A stretch of 64,000 nt of DNA from Saccoglossus kowalevskii. Lineage: Eukaryota > Hemichordata > Enteropneusta > Harrimaniidae. The notes under the pieces were generated by a model. The model was not told where the DNA came from and did not search any database. It saw nothing but the letters and a program-made list of their open reading frames with translations. Location of the stretch: positions 36,763-100,762 of the forward strand of contig NW_003158236.1 of the NCBI RefSeq assembly GCF_000003605.2, given 5' to 3'. Below, in pieces: positions 10,899 to 23,930 of the stretch (positions are counted from its first letter, which is position 1; each line of letters starts with the position of its first letter). Position numbers and translations under genes: made by a program.

Positions 10899-13540
10899 GT
10901 GAGTATTCCATATTTCATGACACATCGTACTCTCTATATAAGGCATTCCTTAAAATACAGTCGTAAAAGAATTCGTAATATATTTTGTAATGGAAAAACA
11001 CATAAGTGCGCAATTACCTTCTTTTTGTCATTCCAATGCAATCCTATCAGCAGGTAATAGGTGTCAAATGAAATATAACTATGTGCTAAGAGACGCTCTA
11101 ACTGTTTTATTTGTTTTGTATTTATCAATTACTAAATTAATGCACATACATATGGTACCTAACATCTTCACCAGCAGACCGTTTACCCTTTGAAGTCTTA
11201 CATTCAACTATGTATGAATCGTACATATTTCAGGATCATAAAAAGCAACGTGCACTGCATCGTACGTATTCTGGCGTACGCAAGTATAGTAAAACATCTC
11301 GGAATTTAACGAATGACTATTCATTTAGTTAAAATGGCGGCATGTGTTGCCATAAGCCACTATCGCGTAATGTGTGTATGTGTATGTATGTTCACAATGT
11401 AACTACAAGTTAAAATATCTCTCGTCTTTAATCTTTACACACGTGTTCAATATATGACCCGCAATAACTGGTTAGATTCACTGTTAAAAATTAAGGTCAA
11501 AGTACATGTGTATAAAATGTGTGTAATACAACTCAAAGGGAAAAATAGATTAAGGTCATGGTCACGATAGGATGGTAAGATTATCAGAATCGCTTCTAAA
11601 CTCTACAAGTGTGACCCGCAAGATCTGATTAGCAAACCCAAACGTCTTAGTCGCATTATGCGTGCAGTGTGTTCGTAATAGAACTCCAAGCACCTTCAAA
11701 CTGCGCACACATGTTTTTCATGTGACCTCAAGACATGGTTAGATTGTAAAGTCAAGATCAATGTTACAGTTTCACCTAAGGCCTCAGTGGCTCTGAGAAG
11801 TGATATGGATATTTATGTTGAAAAAAAAATCTGGAGCAGGTTCGTATCTCATGTGAGTGCTTATCAAGTTGCAATTAATTTAGTACATATATCGCCATGT
11901 TATCGTAATGTATTCATCAAGAAAATTCCTTGCTCTTAATGCAAATCATCCTTAATGCTGTAGGTTCGTAATGCTAATGATTTCAACATCTCTATTGCTA
12001 CCTCTATGAGCTTTTTATCACCAGCATATTATCAAGTAAACTATTGGAAAGCTTCATGAGCAAAAAAATAAAAAAAAAATAACGAATACGTGAAAATAGT
12101 TCATTGTTTATAATATTTAAAGTCACGTTGCTTAACTGATGTTAGTTACCATTGAAGTCAGTTTATCTTTCCTGATATATGTGCATACCATCTCATTAAT
12201 TGTAAGGGCAAGTTCAATTATACTAAGGTTATTATTGGCTTCATAACCTCAGCCTCAGTGTGTGGACATTTTATTTTAGATTGGTTAATGACGGATAGAT
12301 CGACAATAATAAGCTAGAGTTCACGTGAACAGAGAGGCATGTGACTAATTACTTTCGTTGCTGAGTGACATGCAATCCAAAACAAACATGAATGATTGTC
12401 AATGCTGCAATTTGCGATTCAAGAAGTTTGCTTGATTAATCCATCACAGGATAATTACACTATTTGAATTACATGTAAGCTTGACTAGCTGCAGTATTCG
12501 ACAACATGAACTTGTAACAGTGTATTATACTGCTCTACATTGTGTATGCAAATCTGAATTGAAAAAGACTATATTAACTAGAGGCAAATGTATAAGTAGC
12601 TGATAGCGCGTGACAGTACAAGCTCGTGGCGAGATTATTCAGATTAAACCAACATTTAAATTATATAGTCTCTTGTAACGACTAAGTGGACTCATTTGCC
12701 CACGAGCAAAGGATTACATGGCGAGTTAAAGAGAACGAATGGGGACAAACTCGGTATTTTCCCATTAATTTAATATATTCAGTTCTTTGACCTACAGTCG
12801 AAATAACTATGAGAAAAGAAATATAAAGATGCATTGACAGAACTTTTGGATCAAAATCTAATAATTATATAATATCAAAATGTGCGAAGAATTAAGAACG
12901 TATTGTGAAGGACCGTGACAACCAAGATTCAGTCATTTTACTTTTGTAAATAGTTTAAAAAAATGGAGGCAATTAAACAAATTGTTGACAGTTGTTGATA
13001 CTAGTAACAGGGGGAAACAACTGATTACCATGCAATGTCCATGTGCGACTCTGAGGATACTCACGTGCTTGATTCAAATTCATGAATCAAATAATTCACA
13101 ACGAATACTCAAGTCAAAAATGTTCGTTTCAAATAATTGATCCTTTAGAGTGTAGTTTTATGCGTTATTCAAGATTCATGTACGGTAGTTAATTTCTCAT
13201 TTGTATTAACAGTCATTTGTACTTGGCAATAGCGATTTTTGTGACAACAATCTAATGACTGCATTAAACCAAATAAGCTTGAATATAATTACAGTAATTA
13301 GTTCAGTAAAGCCTTCGATAACCTTTTAACATATATTAAACTAGTAAAGTTTTTTTTACTGAAATATAAATTCGTATAATATGTAGTAACTAAGCACTGT
13401 CAACGACATCATATGTTATATCTGAATAACGCCCATGTTTAACGCTCAAGTGTATTTAATCGATAAAGAAAAGCGAATCACGATTTTGATTGATGTTAAC
13501 ACTACTTTAATGTATTTTCTTGGGGTGCTGTTGCTTGCAT

Positions 13541-14042
13541 TACACTACACGACACTACACAACACTACACTGCACAACACTACACTACACTACACTACAC
13601 TACACTACGCTACACTACGCTACACTACACTACACTACACTACACTACACTACACTACACTACACTACACTACACTACACTACACTACACTACACTACAC
13701 ACTACGCTACGCTACGCTACGCCACGCCACGCCACGCCACGCCACGCCACGCCACACTACACTACACTACACTACACTACACTACACTACACTACACTAC
13801 ACTACACCACGCCACGCCACGCCACGCTACGCTACGCTACGCAACNNNNNNNNNNNNNNNNNNNNNNNNNNNNNNNNNNNNNNNNNNNNNNNNNNACGCA
13901 ACGCTACGTACGGTACGCTACACTACATACGCCACGCCACGCTACGCTACGCTACGCTACGCTACACTACACTACACTACACTACACTACACTACACTAC
14001 ACTACACTACACTACACCACACCACACCACACTACACTACAC
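13541..14042. repeat. ACTAC-type pentanucleotide satellite with CGCCA variants, containing an assembly gap
   Basis: Near-continuous 5-bp repeats run through the block: TACAC units, interrupted by stretches of CGCTA and CGCCA units in higher-order patches. A run of 50 Ns (13846-13895) lies inside, so the true length is unknown. Because 5 is not a multiple of 3 and the unit lacks stops, long apparent open frames (THYTTLHY...) arise on the + strand; they are not genes. Confidence 0.97.
13846..13895. other. Assembly gap (50 Ns) inside the satellite
   Basis: Exactly 50 unknown bases, the same length as the gap at 28167-28216, so probably a fixed-size placeholder. Confidence 0.95.
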
Positions 14043-16366
14043 GCCGTAGAGCCAATGAGCTGTTTACATGTCTTCAATCTAGGCATCAACAAATATTGCA
14101 ATTCCTCCATTTTATGAGAAAAGCAACCAGAATTACAATTACATACAATATCTATATTGTGAGTCATATGACATAAGATGCTATAAGTGCTATTCAAATC
14201 TACATATATTGGATATATTATCTAGATAGGGGCATGCTTGATAATGTCCGATACTAGTGTACTCAAGGTAGCGACAGATGATCATCTACATTTTGCATTT
14301 TCAAATCGGTTCAATTCTTGTAACTTACTAAACGTGGAACTTTATCAATGTATACATTTAAAAACAAATATTATATAGGAAATTAAGGGAAGGGGAATTC
14401 TAGTCACTTGTTCATTCTGTATTACTTACATGTTTACAGTGTTTGCGCATATATTGGGAAAACGGAACATGTATCGGATTTATTTTATTGACATAGTTGA
14501 TCACTCTGCAATTTCTGTAACATGTTTTCGATCTGGCCATCATAACCTAATTACAGATGACGAAATCTGAACCGTTATTAGGTAGCACATTATTTTCAAA
14601 ATAAATGCGACGGTAATGACTGTATACTCGGCAGTGACTGAATTTGAATATGAAACGGATTTGTGTGTTTTCCTGACCAGGTTATTCCACATCAAACTTA
14701 ATCCATTGATCATATATAAATATTCATATTTCCCTAGGCTCCAGCTGCTTGGAAAAATATATATTGCTATGATTACATGTTAAGTAAATTATAGAAAATA
14801 TCTTAATGAGAAATTAATAATTGCTATATTTTCACTGTCGTAAGTATTTACCTCCTAAGCCAAGTTTTATCCGTATAAAGTAAGTAACATGATAATCTGA
14901 TTACCGTTTGGTATTGAATTCTAACAATAATGTCTTTAATTTTGCATTTAACGCATGGATCGAAAAGTAAACACAGACCAAACTCTGAAGTATTATAATG
15001 CTATTTTCATGTATACTGTATTTGTCCTATATAAAACAGTCAATTATTTTCCGTGTTTTTGCGGTGTGAATACTAATGTTAAATCTTACTTTCCATCACA
15101 CAACAGAGGCTGAATATTTACTATAGTAGTAACTTACCACGTGAAGCCAAAGACTATGAGAATGTATTGCTATTTTGCGCTCAGTTTTCAATCAATCTAT
15201 CGCTATATCTGATAAATATGTATAAATTGTAAACAATGTATTTTACAGGCGTTGCATACGTTACATTACAATCATATCATTGATATGTTCACATATTGAC
15301 AACAATATTTTATTCCCTGAATATTCATTGCCCACATTAAATACTATATAGAGCACGGTTAAATTTACAAACTGATGTATGACGGGTGTAACATGTGAAA
15401 TAGAGTATGCACCATGTGATTCCAAAATCAGCAAAATAACGGACAGCAATTCCTGGCCGTACGTGTTGACGCTCATATTGTTTTTTTCTCTCACCAATAT
15501 TCTATGTGTTTAAATATAATTGAGAGTAACTTTCTGTCAAGGAGTGATAAGTTATATAACAATTGTTTGTATTGTTATTCGACCTGGTAATCTTCATGCA
15601 CAAAAAAACAAATGTCGTTGCCCCTTACCCATGTGATATCGACCCCATAGCACTAGCTTTACACAATGTTGGCGCAATGTGCATATATTAAAATTTCTAT
15701 GATACGACATTTGCAGCTATGAAATTCCTTCAAATAAAATTGAAACTAATTTTGGACATTGATACAATATACAGTATGGTGCCATAAATAAGTTCAGTAG
15801 ACTCAGATCGAGTAAACTTCATTTCTTTCAAGTTATTGACACGTGCCGCAATCGAAGAGTTAGAAATATTATCCTAAATGTGAGTAAAGTGTCGCTTTTC
15901 TACTTTAACGAAAATATATTACGCGTAGAGGATTGAGTTAATCATTAATCCTACGACGTGTTCAAATACATTTATGTCTGAATGAGGGTCAGGCGTAAAT
16001 TCACTCGTTACGAGCATAACATAAATGTATTTAACAGTGTGAACACGTGATTTATCGTGAGATTGTTCTTTTCCAACTGATGGCTTCCCCGGCGCCATAT
16101 TGGATGCGTCGCTGGGATGCGTAGGAGCCGAAATCGAGCTCATTATACACGGTTCAGCACTGCGGATTCAATAATATTATTGTTATTGCGTTATAAAATC
16201 GCCGCCACATGAGATGCGTTAGTTGCATACATCACCACTTAGGGGTGGTTATTTCAACCTCAATGGAAGTAGAAACCCCCATGTGAAGAATTCTTACAAT
16301 TTCATGTTAGATGTTTGTTTTTCATTTTAATCAAAATTACATCATTCGTTACGTACTTGCACTTAA

Positions 16367-16525
16367 AGTGGGAGGGTCGTCACCTGCACACGCGCGGGAA
16401 TTGAGTCCCAAGCGACAATAACAGCACACGCTAAAACGCAAAGGCTCATGGGTAGACGCTTGTTTGTAAAAAAAAATGACACGCTATGGCCATCTGACGC
16501 ACGCGCAAGTGACGACTCCTCCGCC
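16367..16525. mobile_element. TTAA-flanked MITE, family 2 (copy 1, 159 bp)
   Basis: Flanked on both sides by TTAA (16363-16366 and 16526-16529). The left end reads AGTGGGAGGGTCGTCACCTG; the inverted right end reads GGCGGAGGAGTCGTCACTTG, so the termini are imperfect inverted repeats of about 20 bp. The interior (GGGAATTGAGTCCCAAGCG... CTCATGGGTAGACGC) recurs at 35393-35539. TTAA duplications are typical of piggyBac-type and some other transposases. No coding capacity. Confidence 0.8.
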
Positions 16526-18954
16526 TTAACGTGCCGAAAATCAAGGACAATAGTTTTAGTTTTTCTTTGATGTAAATCCCGTGAAATTTGAGTGAAATTA
16601 TGTGTATTATGTAACTATTATTGCGGTACACATCAAAATAATATGAATATTAAAGTTCTCTATAGTTGAAAGATTGTTTTACGATGGGTGATAGTTCCAA
16701 GTTAATGATAAACCGGTGAATTTGGAAATTAGGGGGGGGGGGTATATCTGACGTTAAACACGCGGATAATATTTCAGAATTCAATCTTTCTGCAAAGTAC
16801 TGTATCCCCCGGTAATTCGGAAATTACTTTCCTTAATTCATGCGCGTTGGAACACAATTCAAAGTCGTTGTCGCTAGGGAGACTGACCGGTAAACTAATT
16901 GGAAAAGCAGACGATCAACTGACTTCGATTCAATAAAACGTGGACACGTGAAAAATCCGGAGGAAAATTGCCTAATCTAATGAGTACAGTAACCTGCGCT
17001 GCCGACATGTTTTGCTCTGATAGCAAAATTGGACTTTTTTTAAAGAATATAAGTGATTATTTATTTGATGTCAATTTTGTTGCCACCCTTCTTAGGCAGT
17101 GATTAACGGATGCCGCAGAACTCTACGTATATCGAGAATATCATCTAAAATATACATCATATCTTTATAAATTGATAAAAATATAACCATGATATATCCT
17201 TATCTGTCAGTTTACTGAGTCTCAGACGGCGTGTCTAACCATTTACTGAATCACTTAGTATACCAGTGTAATATAAAGAATATCGTATAGAGGTTCAGTG
17301 TCTTCAGGTATGTTATTGACACACATCACAGTCGAGGGTCAGAAATCATTTCATGAATGTACGCAGTGTACCGGGGTTGCACCATAATGGGTGACCCGGA
17401 GATACAGTGTGGAATTAAACACTAAAACGGTCCCGCTACCAATCTCTTTTATGTCTCGAGTTGTCAATAATCCGGTGCTGATCGGCCGTCAAATATATCG
17501 TTAAGAGAACTAACAACATTACTAAGCAATGTGGGAACATAAAATATATTGGACATTTATGATTGTACTTATTTGTGTCACGAATCATAAATTCTCTCGC
17601 GCCATATTTTACAGTGATGAAATCTCTGTGAGCCGAAAGACAAACATTTCAATCAATATTGTAAATTCAGAAATAAAATATTAAAATATGCCACGATATA
17701 GGTGCATGTGTGGTAAAGGAACATAGTTTCGTGTTCAATGAAAATGTGTATGTGTTGTGGGGAAATCATGAAACCAAGGCGACTATAACTCACAAAATGT
17801 TGGGTTTAAATATTTTTAATGTAGCGTTCTTAGTGTTCGGGTATTCATTGAACATTACAATAAATGACGTCACTATTAATAGCTGCATTAGTTGATTCAC
17901 GTGTACAGAGTAGATACGTATTGTTGTAATGATTAATAAGGTATTATTAGTTTTATTGCTCAGTGTTTGTTTATAAACATTTGACGCGAAAATGTCCGTG
18001 TTTGTAAAGGTCACATGGCACAAACTTTTAGGCAATTGTGACTGACTGACTGACAGTGGGTGTAATCAATCGTCTTCAGTACGGTACTATATGATATACA
18101 TGTCGTAGATGTCCACGTATCTCATTAGTGCATCATTCCTCTATTTCTGTAAAACTCTATTTTGATGCTGTTGAGATTAAAGTATAAATGTTGTTTCGCT
18201 GACACTTGCAGTTAAACACTGTTTTTGCTTTCTCATATTTATAATAGAAGTTATCCTAATTCTTTGTTCCTAGGCAATTACTAGTGTTAATTGCAACCGA
18301 CACACTTGGGTAATTTGCGTATGTTCAGATTGTCACAGTTGTTTACGTTTTGCGCGCGTGCGCAGTGACTTTGTTGACATAGACCAGTCGTTCGAATTGG
18401 ACGTTTTTCGATGATATCATTATTAAATATACATGCATGTGTCTCAGTTTATTAAAAAACATATGATCATCGTTGTCATAGCCGATCGCGATGTATATTT
18501 GGGGGTAGTGCGATACGCTAGAAGCAGAAGGTTTTGTCGGCTGCTGTGAACTCTTTTTCAATTAGTTCTAATTGTATTCTGTTCTTTTTTAAATACGAAA
18601 GGAGAATCATGCTTTCTCTTTTAAGATTCATTCCGTATATTAATGCAAATTGTCAACCCAATGGCGGTGGCGTGCATTTTAACGACTCTTCTGTGTCTTC
18701 TAGTATATTGTCAGGGTTTGTGTTCCATTATACGCTGTCGGTGAAAACAGTGATTAGTGACATTACCAGTCTAGTTTATGTTGCAAAATAATTGAGCGAA
18801 AGCAATAAATAACGAGACCTCGAAACTATTAGTGTTCATAATGCCACTTTTTCTTCAATTCAGAAAGTCTTTCAACTTACAGCTGTGATAAGCCATGCTG
18901 GAAAACAAACACAAATGCGCATATTCTGGTTAACATTAAAACGTGTTTTAAGTT

Positions 18955-19438
18955 TCAATCCAGCGTGGTGTGCTGTATAAATAAATACAGTGTTCGTGCC
19001 AAGCTAACGTATCCAACTAACCACTGACGTACACCCATAATTTCATTGAATATTCCATCTCTTCCTCGCTTGAATGACGCACATAATGCCACGGAATTGT
19101 TTATATCCATATGTCGAATAACAATAGGATCGATAAATTCTCGGGGGCGGTACAACGTCACAGAACGATTCATATTACCTGGACGCCCTTCACTGTACAG
19201 TGTATTTATGTGGGAAACTAACCCAAAGAAGTGTTTCCTGGGAGTTTTTAGCTTTTGCTTTATCGGTGATGGTTGCCAGTTGGAAAAAATACCCGGATGT
19301 CCGCCTGAGGAAAGTCTTGCTTTAACCGCGCTACGCCAGGGCAGAAAAAAAAAAACACGATTTCTGCGTCGCATATATCTCATGATAGCATACGAAGTAG
19401 AACATGTAATTGACTTGAAGAAAACCCTAAAAAAATGA
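18955..19438. other. Pair of overlapping open frames with a possible tRNA-type A box; unassigned
   Basis: Both strands are open here (about 142 codons on minus, 130 on plus). On the minus strand near 19320-19345, the sequence TGGCGTAGCGCGGTTAAAGC resembles a tRNA A box as found at the head of tRNA-derived SINEs. A matching B box (GGTTCGANNCC) is not evident. The peptide similarity I can judge is nil. It may be a decayed SINE or chance; it lies in the receptor intron. Confidence 0.2.
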
Positions 19439-20320
19439 GATAAAGCAATTATCTAGATCTTCTGTGATAAGCCATGATGACGTGATTATGACGACTTCAA
19501 ATGCACGCTTAGGGCGCAATCTAATTGAAGTCTCCTAACATGAAATAGTTAGGCTATATTACACAGTCTAATCCAATTACGACTACAAATCACGAAACCA
19601 CAACCACGTGGAACTGACGCTTCTGTATTTTGACGCTGTTTTACAAACTCATAAATAATAAATATCCGCTGTTTTTTTTTTTTTTTTTTTTTGCGAGTTG
19701 AATAAATATATGACAAAAGCTTGTGAATCACCACATTAATATTATCAGTGCACATTTTTTATCGAAAATACTCCGGGGTATCTTATGGTAACTCGTTTGG
19801 TAAATTCCTCGAATGAAACAAATACGAAACAATTCCAATTTCTTTGTAATCACATAACTAAACTGCCATTAACTCTAACTAAAACAAACATACAATGCAT
19901 ATATATCATGTTTGCTGCCTGTAATTTTTTTGCGTTAGAATAGCTTTCTTATATAAAAAACAAAACAATTAACAAAGATATTTATAAATAAAATACATCT
20001 AAACCCTCTCTCTTCGATACTCTTCATACTCGCAAAACGACTTCATTGCTGGATAAGAATTATGTTGTCTAGTGATTGATAATTAACTAGAATTGCATAT
20101 AAAACACGTCTTCAAGCAGCCAGGCCTCCTCTGTAGCTAAATTAACAGCGATGTCTGCTTGTGCAGTCAGTACAAGTATTAAAAAATGCAGATCAAAACA
20201 ATGGGGACGTTGTAAACGTTTGGAGATCAACGTGCCTTTCAGCCATTTGTGTTACGGCATCGCCTTACCGCTAGAGACCACGTCTAATCTGACGCAGTTG
20301 TGACATGGAATAGTTTTACC

Positions 20321-20525
20321 TAGGGGTATTGCAAAGTTACGTCACAGAAAATGTTGTAGCTATCTACAGGGATTGTTGCAAAGTTACGTCACAGGACATG
20401 TTGTAGATATACATAGGTAATATTACAAAGTTACGTCACAGAACATGTTGTAGATATACATAGGTAATATTACAAAGTTACGTCACAGAACATGTTGTAG
20501 ATGAACATAGGTTTTATTGCAAAAT
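20321..20525. repeat. 47-bp tandem repeat, about 4.3 units
   Basis: The motif TTACAAAGTTACGTCACAGA recurs with starts 47 bp apart (20327, 20374, 20421, 20468, 20515). The middle units are nearly identical and the outer ones diverged. Each unit contains ACGTCA, a CRE-like core, but this is a short motif and no function is implied. Confidence 0.93.
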
Positions 20526-21488
20526 TTGGATATTTCAGGATGTAATATTAATTCGTCTGCTGATTTTCACACAGTCTTGTTCACGTATTGAAAGGGGCTT
20601 TAGGTTTTGTGACATTACCGTCGAACACAAATAATTGGGCGTTCTATTTAGAAGGAGAATAGTAGCGTTCACGTTTGTTATATCTAATAAAATAAAGTTA
20701 AATACATAATCCATGGTTCACAGTGGGCTCACGTGTCAGTCATCGTGTAATCACCATGTAGGCTATGCTAAATTAAACGACTTTCCAGTTGTTTTCAAAA
20801 ATGGATTGTCTTTTAACCAAATAACACTGACTGATTGCCGGCGTCTTGCAGACGTATCGTAGTTGGTTGATTCACCTCAAATAATGGGATGTCAAGCAGT
20901 GTTGACTATATCCGACATCTTGGTTAAATCACGTACGCTATGGTGAACTTAGACCAAAATTCATCTCCGTAAATCCAAAGATAATTAAAACCCCATTTCA
21001 CTAAAAATAGATCGATTGCCTTAATTTAAAATGAAATTACGATATCATTTCCAATGTCACGAATAACGTAGGCATTTTGGCTACCAATGTCATGATCTTT
21101 GTTGTTAATCATTAAAATGTCGTATTACGTTCATTCAAGCCGTTTTGGGGTTAGTCTCCTTTGCGATGTTAAAATTGTGAATATGATGAGTGTAAAAGTA
21201 AATCCTAGACCATATATATTTCTGTTTAGTAGTTTGTGATTTCTAATAAAGCAAATCTCACCAAGACAGTGACGGACCGTATATCTAAACAATATCCACA
21301 CTGAGCTACTTGTACAGCGTGTTATTTTATGCATCAGAAGCGATACGGCAGCATGCCTGTCACCGTTTTGCGACAGTGGAGCTCACTATGTTACTAGAGG
21401 GCGTACTCACAGAAAAGGTATATATACCATTACGTTTTCGTTGTTTTTTTTTTGTATGCGTCACATTGGAGCAATTTCACGGTTTTTA

Positions 21489-22297
21489 TCAGGCTCATTG
21501 GAGATTGGTTCATAGCACATATAGTCATTGGGATCGTCGGAATAGTTAGAAGTTGGTGCATGGCACAAATAAAGCGTCAGCAGGCTCTTTGAAACTGGTC
21601 AGTTAAGCATAGGGTCATCAGGATCATTGAACGTTGGTACGTGGCACATAGAAATATTGGGCACATTAGGAAATCTCCCATGGCATGTTGGAAGCCTATA
21701 GAATCAGTGGTCTCATGAAAGTTGGTCCATGGCGCACACATACACATCATGTTTATAGGAACTTTGTCTATAGCATATAGAATCGTCGAGCTCATTGGAA
21801 GCTGATCTGTGCCATACAAGGCTCGTACACCCGTTTGATGTAGGACCCTAGCAAACAGTTTCATCTGGCCCGTTTGAAGGTGTTCTATCCACAAAGAATC
21901 ACCAGGCTCGTTGTAAACTGCTTTGTTGCTATATATATGGGGTCTCCTGACGTTCATCCGTTGCCCATAACGTCACTAGTCTTATTAATATTTGTCTGTA
22001 GAATTGTCAGCCTTATTTGGAGTTTGCCTATGACATGCAGGATCACAAAGCTCGCTGGAAGTTGGCGGATTGAATCACCAGGCCCATTGCAATTTAGCAC
22101 TTAGAGTCACTAGTCCCATTGCATGTCGGCCTCATTTGAAGTTGACCTAAGGCACATGCTGTCACCAGACATATTGCAAGCTGCTCTATGTGGTCACAGC
22201 ATCATCAGTTTCATTTGAAATTGGTTTGTAGAGTTGTTTTACAGGAAATTGGTCTAAGGCATACATGGCATACACAGAACCATCAGGATCACAGACG
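21489..22297. repeat. Ancient degenerate tandem array of ~40-bp units
   Basis: Phrases like AGGCTCATTGGAAGTTGGT, then C.ATGGCACATA and AG.GTCATC, return every 35-50 bp across about 800 bp (for example near 21490, 21575, 21616, 21695, 21790, 21905, 22035, 22120, 22205). No two units are identical, so the array is old. A 126-codon minus-strand open frame and shorter + frames within it are by-products. Confidence 0.75.
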
Positions 22298-23644
22298 TTT
22301 ATACTCAAGTCGCTACAAAGCAACTGCTATTGATTTAGTATTAACAATTCAATTCAAAAATTTGTCAAACCTGTTTTTGCTCTTCATGGTACCTGTAACA
22401 TCGCGATATTCTTATTTCCTTGGCAGTGCAAATTGCGAATATATATATATATTACATTTTCATTAGGTAGCATATGTTATGTGCTAGGATTATGATAGCT
22501 CGCGCCTGACATAAATTAAAATAAAAACACATACATAATTAGTCTCAGCGACTGAAGATGATGAAATGTATTCTATACCAGATCAGTTACACTGTATTAT
22601 ATTCAGATAAAACTATGTCGACTTTAATTCTGCGGCTCTAGAATAATCTATTGCAACTCGGTCCTTCGTCGAATTCATGGTTTAGCAGATAGTGCGCATG
22701 CGCGGTGTTTCTCCTGTGATACATGATAAACTACATGTGCACTTGATAGTAATAACAAGACGTAACTTGTTTCAATTCAGTGCAAAATGTTCCAAGTTTA
22801 CGGATGGCTGGGTTTAAGTCGACGGTATTGTTGACTTAGCTTAATACTGCAGAAATTTCCACATCGGCGGACGCTTTGCTTGGCGTCATGCACATACGCG
22901 TGTCCTGACGTCATTATTGGTTGAACATTGAGTGAGATGCGGCTAAGTGATCTTAAATTGTAGACTAAAAAAACCATAAATCAGTGGATGTGAATAGAGA
23001 TTCGTTAATGTGACGTGATTCTTACTTACATTTGAATTTAAATTGTGCAAGACGCGTGTTACTTTAATAGCTTCCACACTGTCACGCAGATGAGATAACA
23101 AATACCGTGTTTAACATTAGGGATGTCTTGTTCTCTTTTTAAAAGTATAATGAATTTCTAAGTACAACAATACGCTATTTCTCAATGAATACTCGACGTA
23201 TTGTTTCATGGTAATTGTGTTGAACCCTGGGTTGCCTCGCCCTCTCACACACGTACGCGTAATCTTTTCTGCTTCGCATTGTCATCTTGAGTACCTGAAT
23301 ATACCGCACTTGAGAAGTTCCTGTAATTAGAGACGTACTGAATATTTGGGATAAAAGGCGACTTGTTGACTGCTTTTTTTTCTGCCGTGAAGACGTGGTT
23401 GTTGATTCACTCGTTTGCTCTTATATTTGCAGAGCAATATAAATTATCTTCGTTCAACTATACAAGGAGTGTACGTATGCGTACCAGTAACACGTGGCGG
23501 CTCTCTATAAAAGAAAACTCACAAAACTGTGCGTTGCTACGGTGAATTTTAGGGTTCCTATCAAAATAAGAACAGCACCTACAAATTGCAAAGGGACATC
23601 ATGGCCACACAAAAGTGTTCCAATAGTCTGGTGTTCATTTCCGA
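22298..23644. other. Intronic stretch with no recognised feature
   Basis: Contains a short AT dinucleotide run near 22440 and isolated CpG-bearing words (GCGCATGCGC near 22692), but no exon or element was identified. Confidence 0.5.
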
Positions 23645-23648
23645 TTAA

Positions 23649-23930
23649 AGGAAGGTTATCGTCGCACTGCGCAGTGCGACATTTGTGTTGATGAACAATG
23701 TTTTTCCCACAATCCAATGCCCCTTCTAATGGAAATTAAAAGTATGAGGGTTGACCTGGTGCGACTTGCATTATTTGTCGACGATGACAATTTCAGTAAC
23801 TTCCAATCTTGGTAGCGTCTCAGTTTGTACTAATTGATCTGAGCAACAGCCATCTTTGTTCGCCATCTTTGTTCATATTTGACCCATACATGTATATCTC
23901 GCGCATGCGTGGCGCGACGACTACCGCCCT
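23649..23930 (-). mobile_element. TTAA-flanked MITE, family 1 (copy 1, 282 bp)
   Basis: Flanked by TTAA at 23645-23648 and 23931-23934. It aligns along its whole length, with small indels, to the reverse complement of 34071-34351. The inverted right terminus reads AGGGCGGTAGTCGTCGCGC; the left terminus AGGAAGGTTATCGTCGCAC is a diverged inverted copy. No coding capacity. TTAA duplications suggest mobilisation by a piggyBac-type or similar transposase. Confidence 0.88.

Noticed and set aside
13435-14176. Two overlapping ~200-codon + strand open frames (THYTTLHY repeats)
   Set aside because: They are translations of the pentanucleotide satellite and run through an assembly gap; no coding meaning.
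20321-20525. CRISPR-like array
   Set aside because: The whole 47-bp unit repeats, with no unique spacers, and the host is an animal; it is a minisatellite.
21577-21957. 126-codon minus-strand frame
   Set aside because: Lies within the degenerate ~40-bp array and has no recognisable domain.
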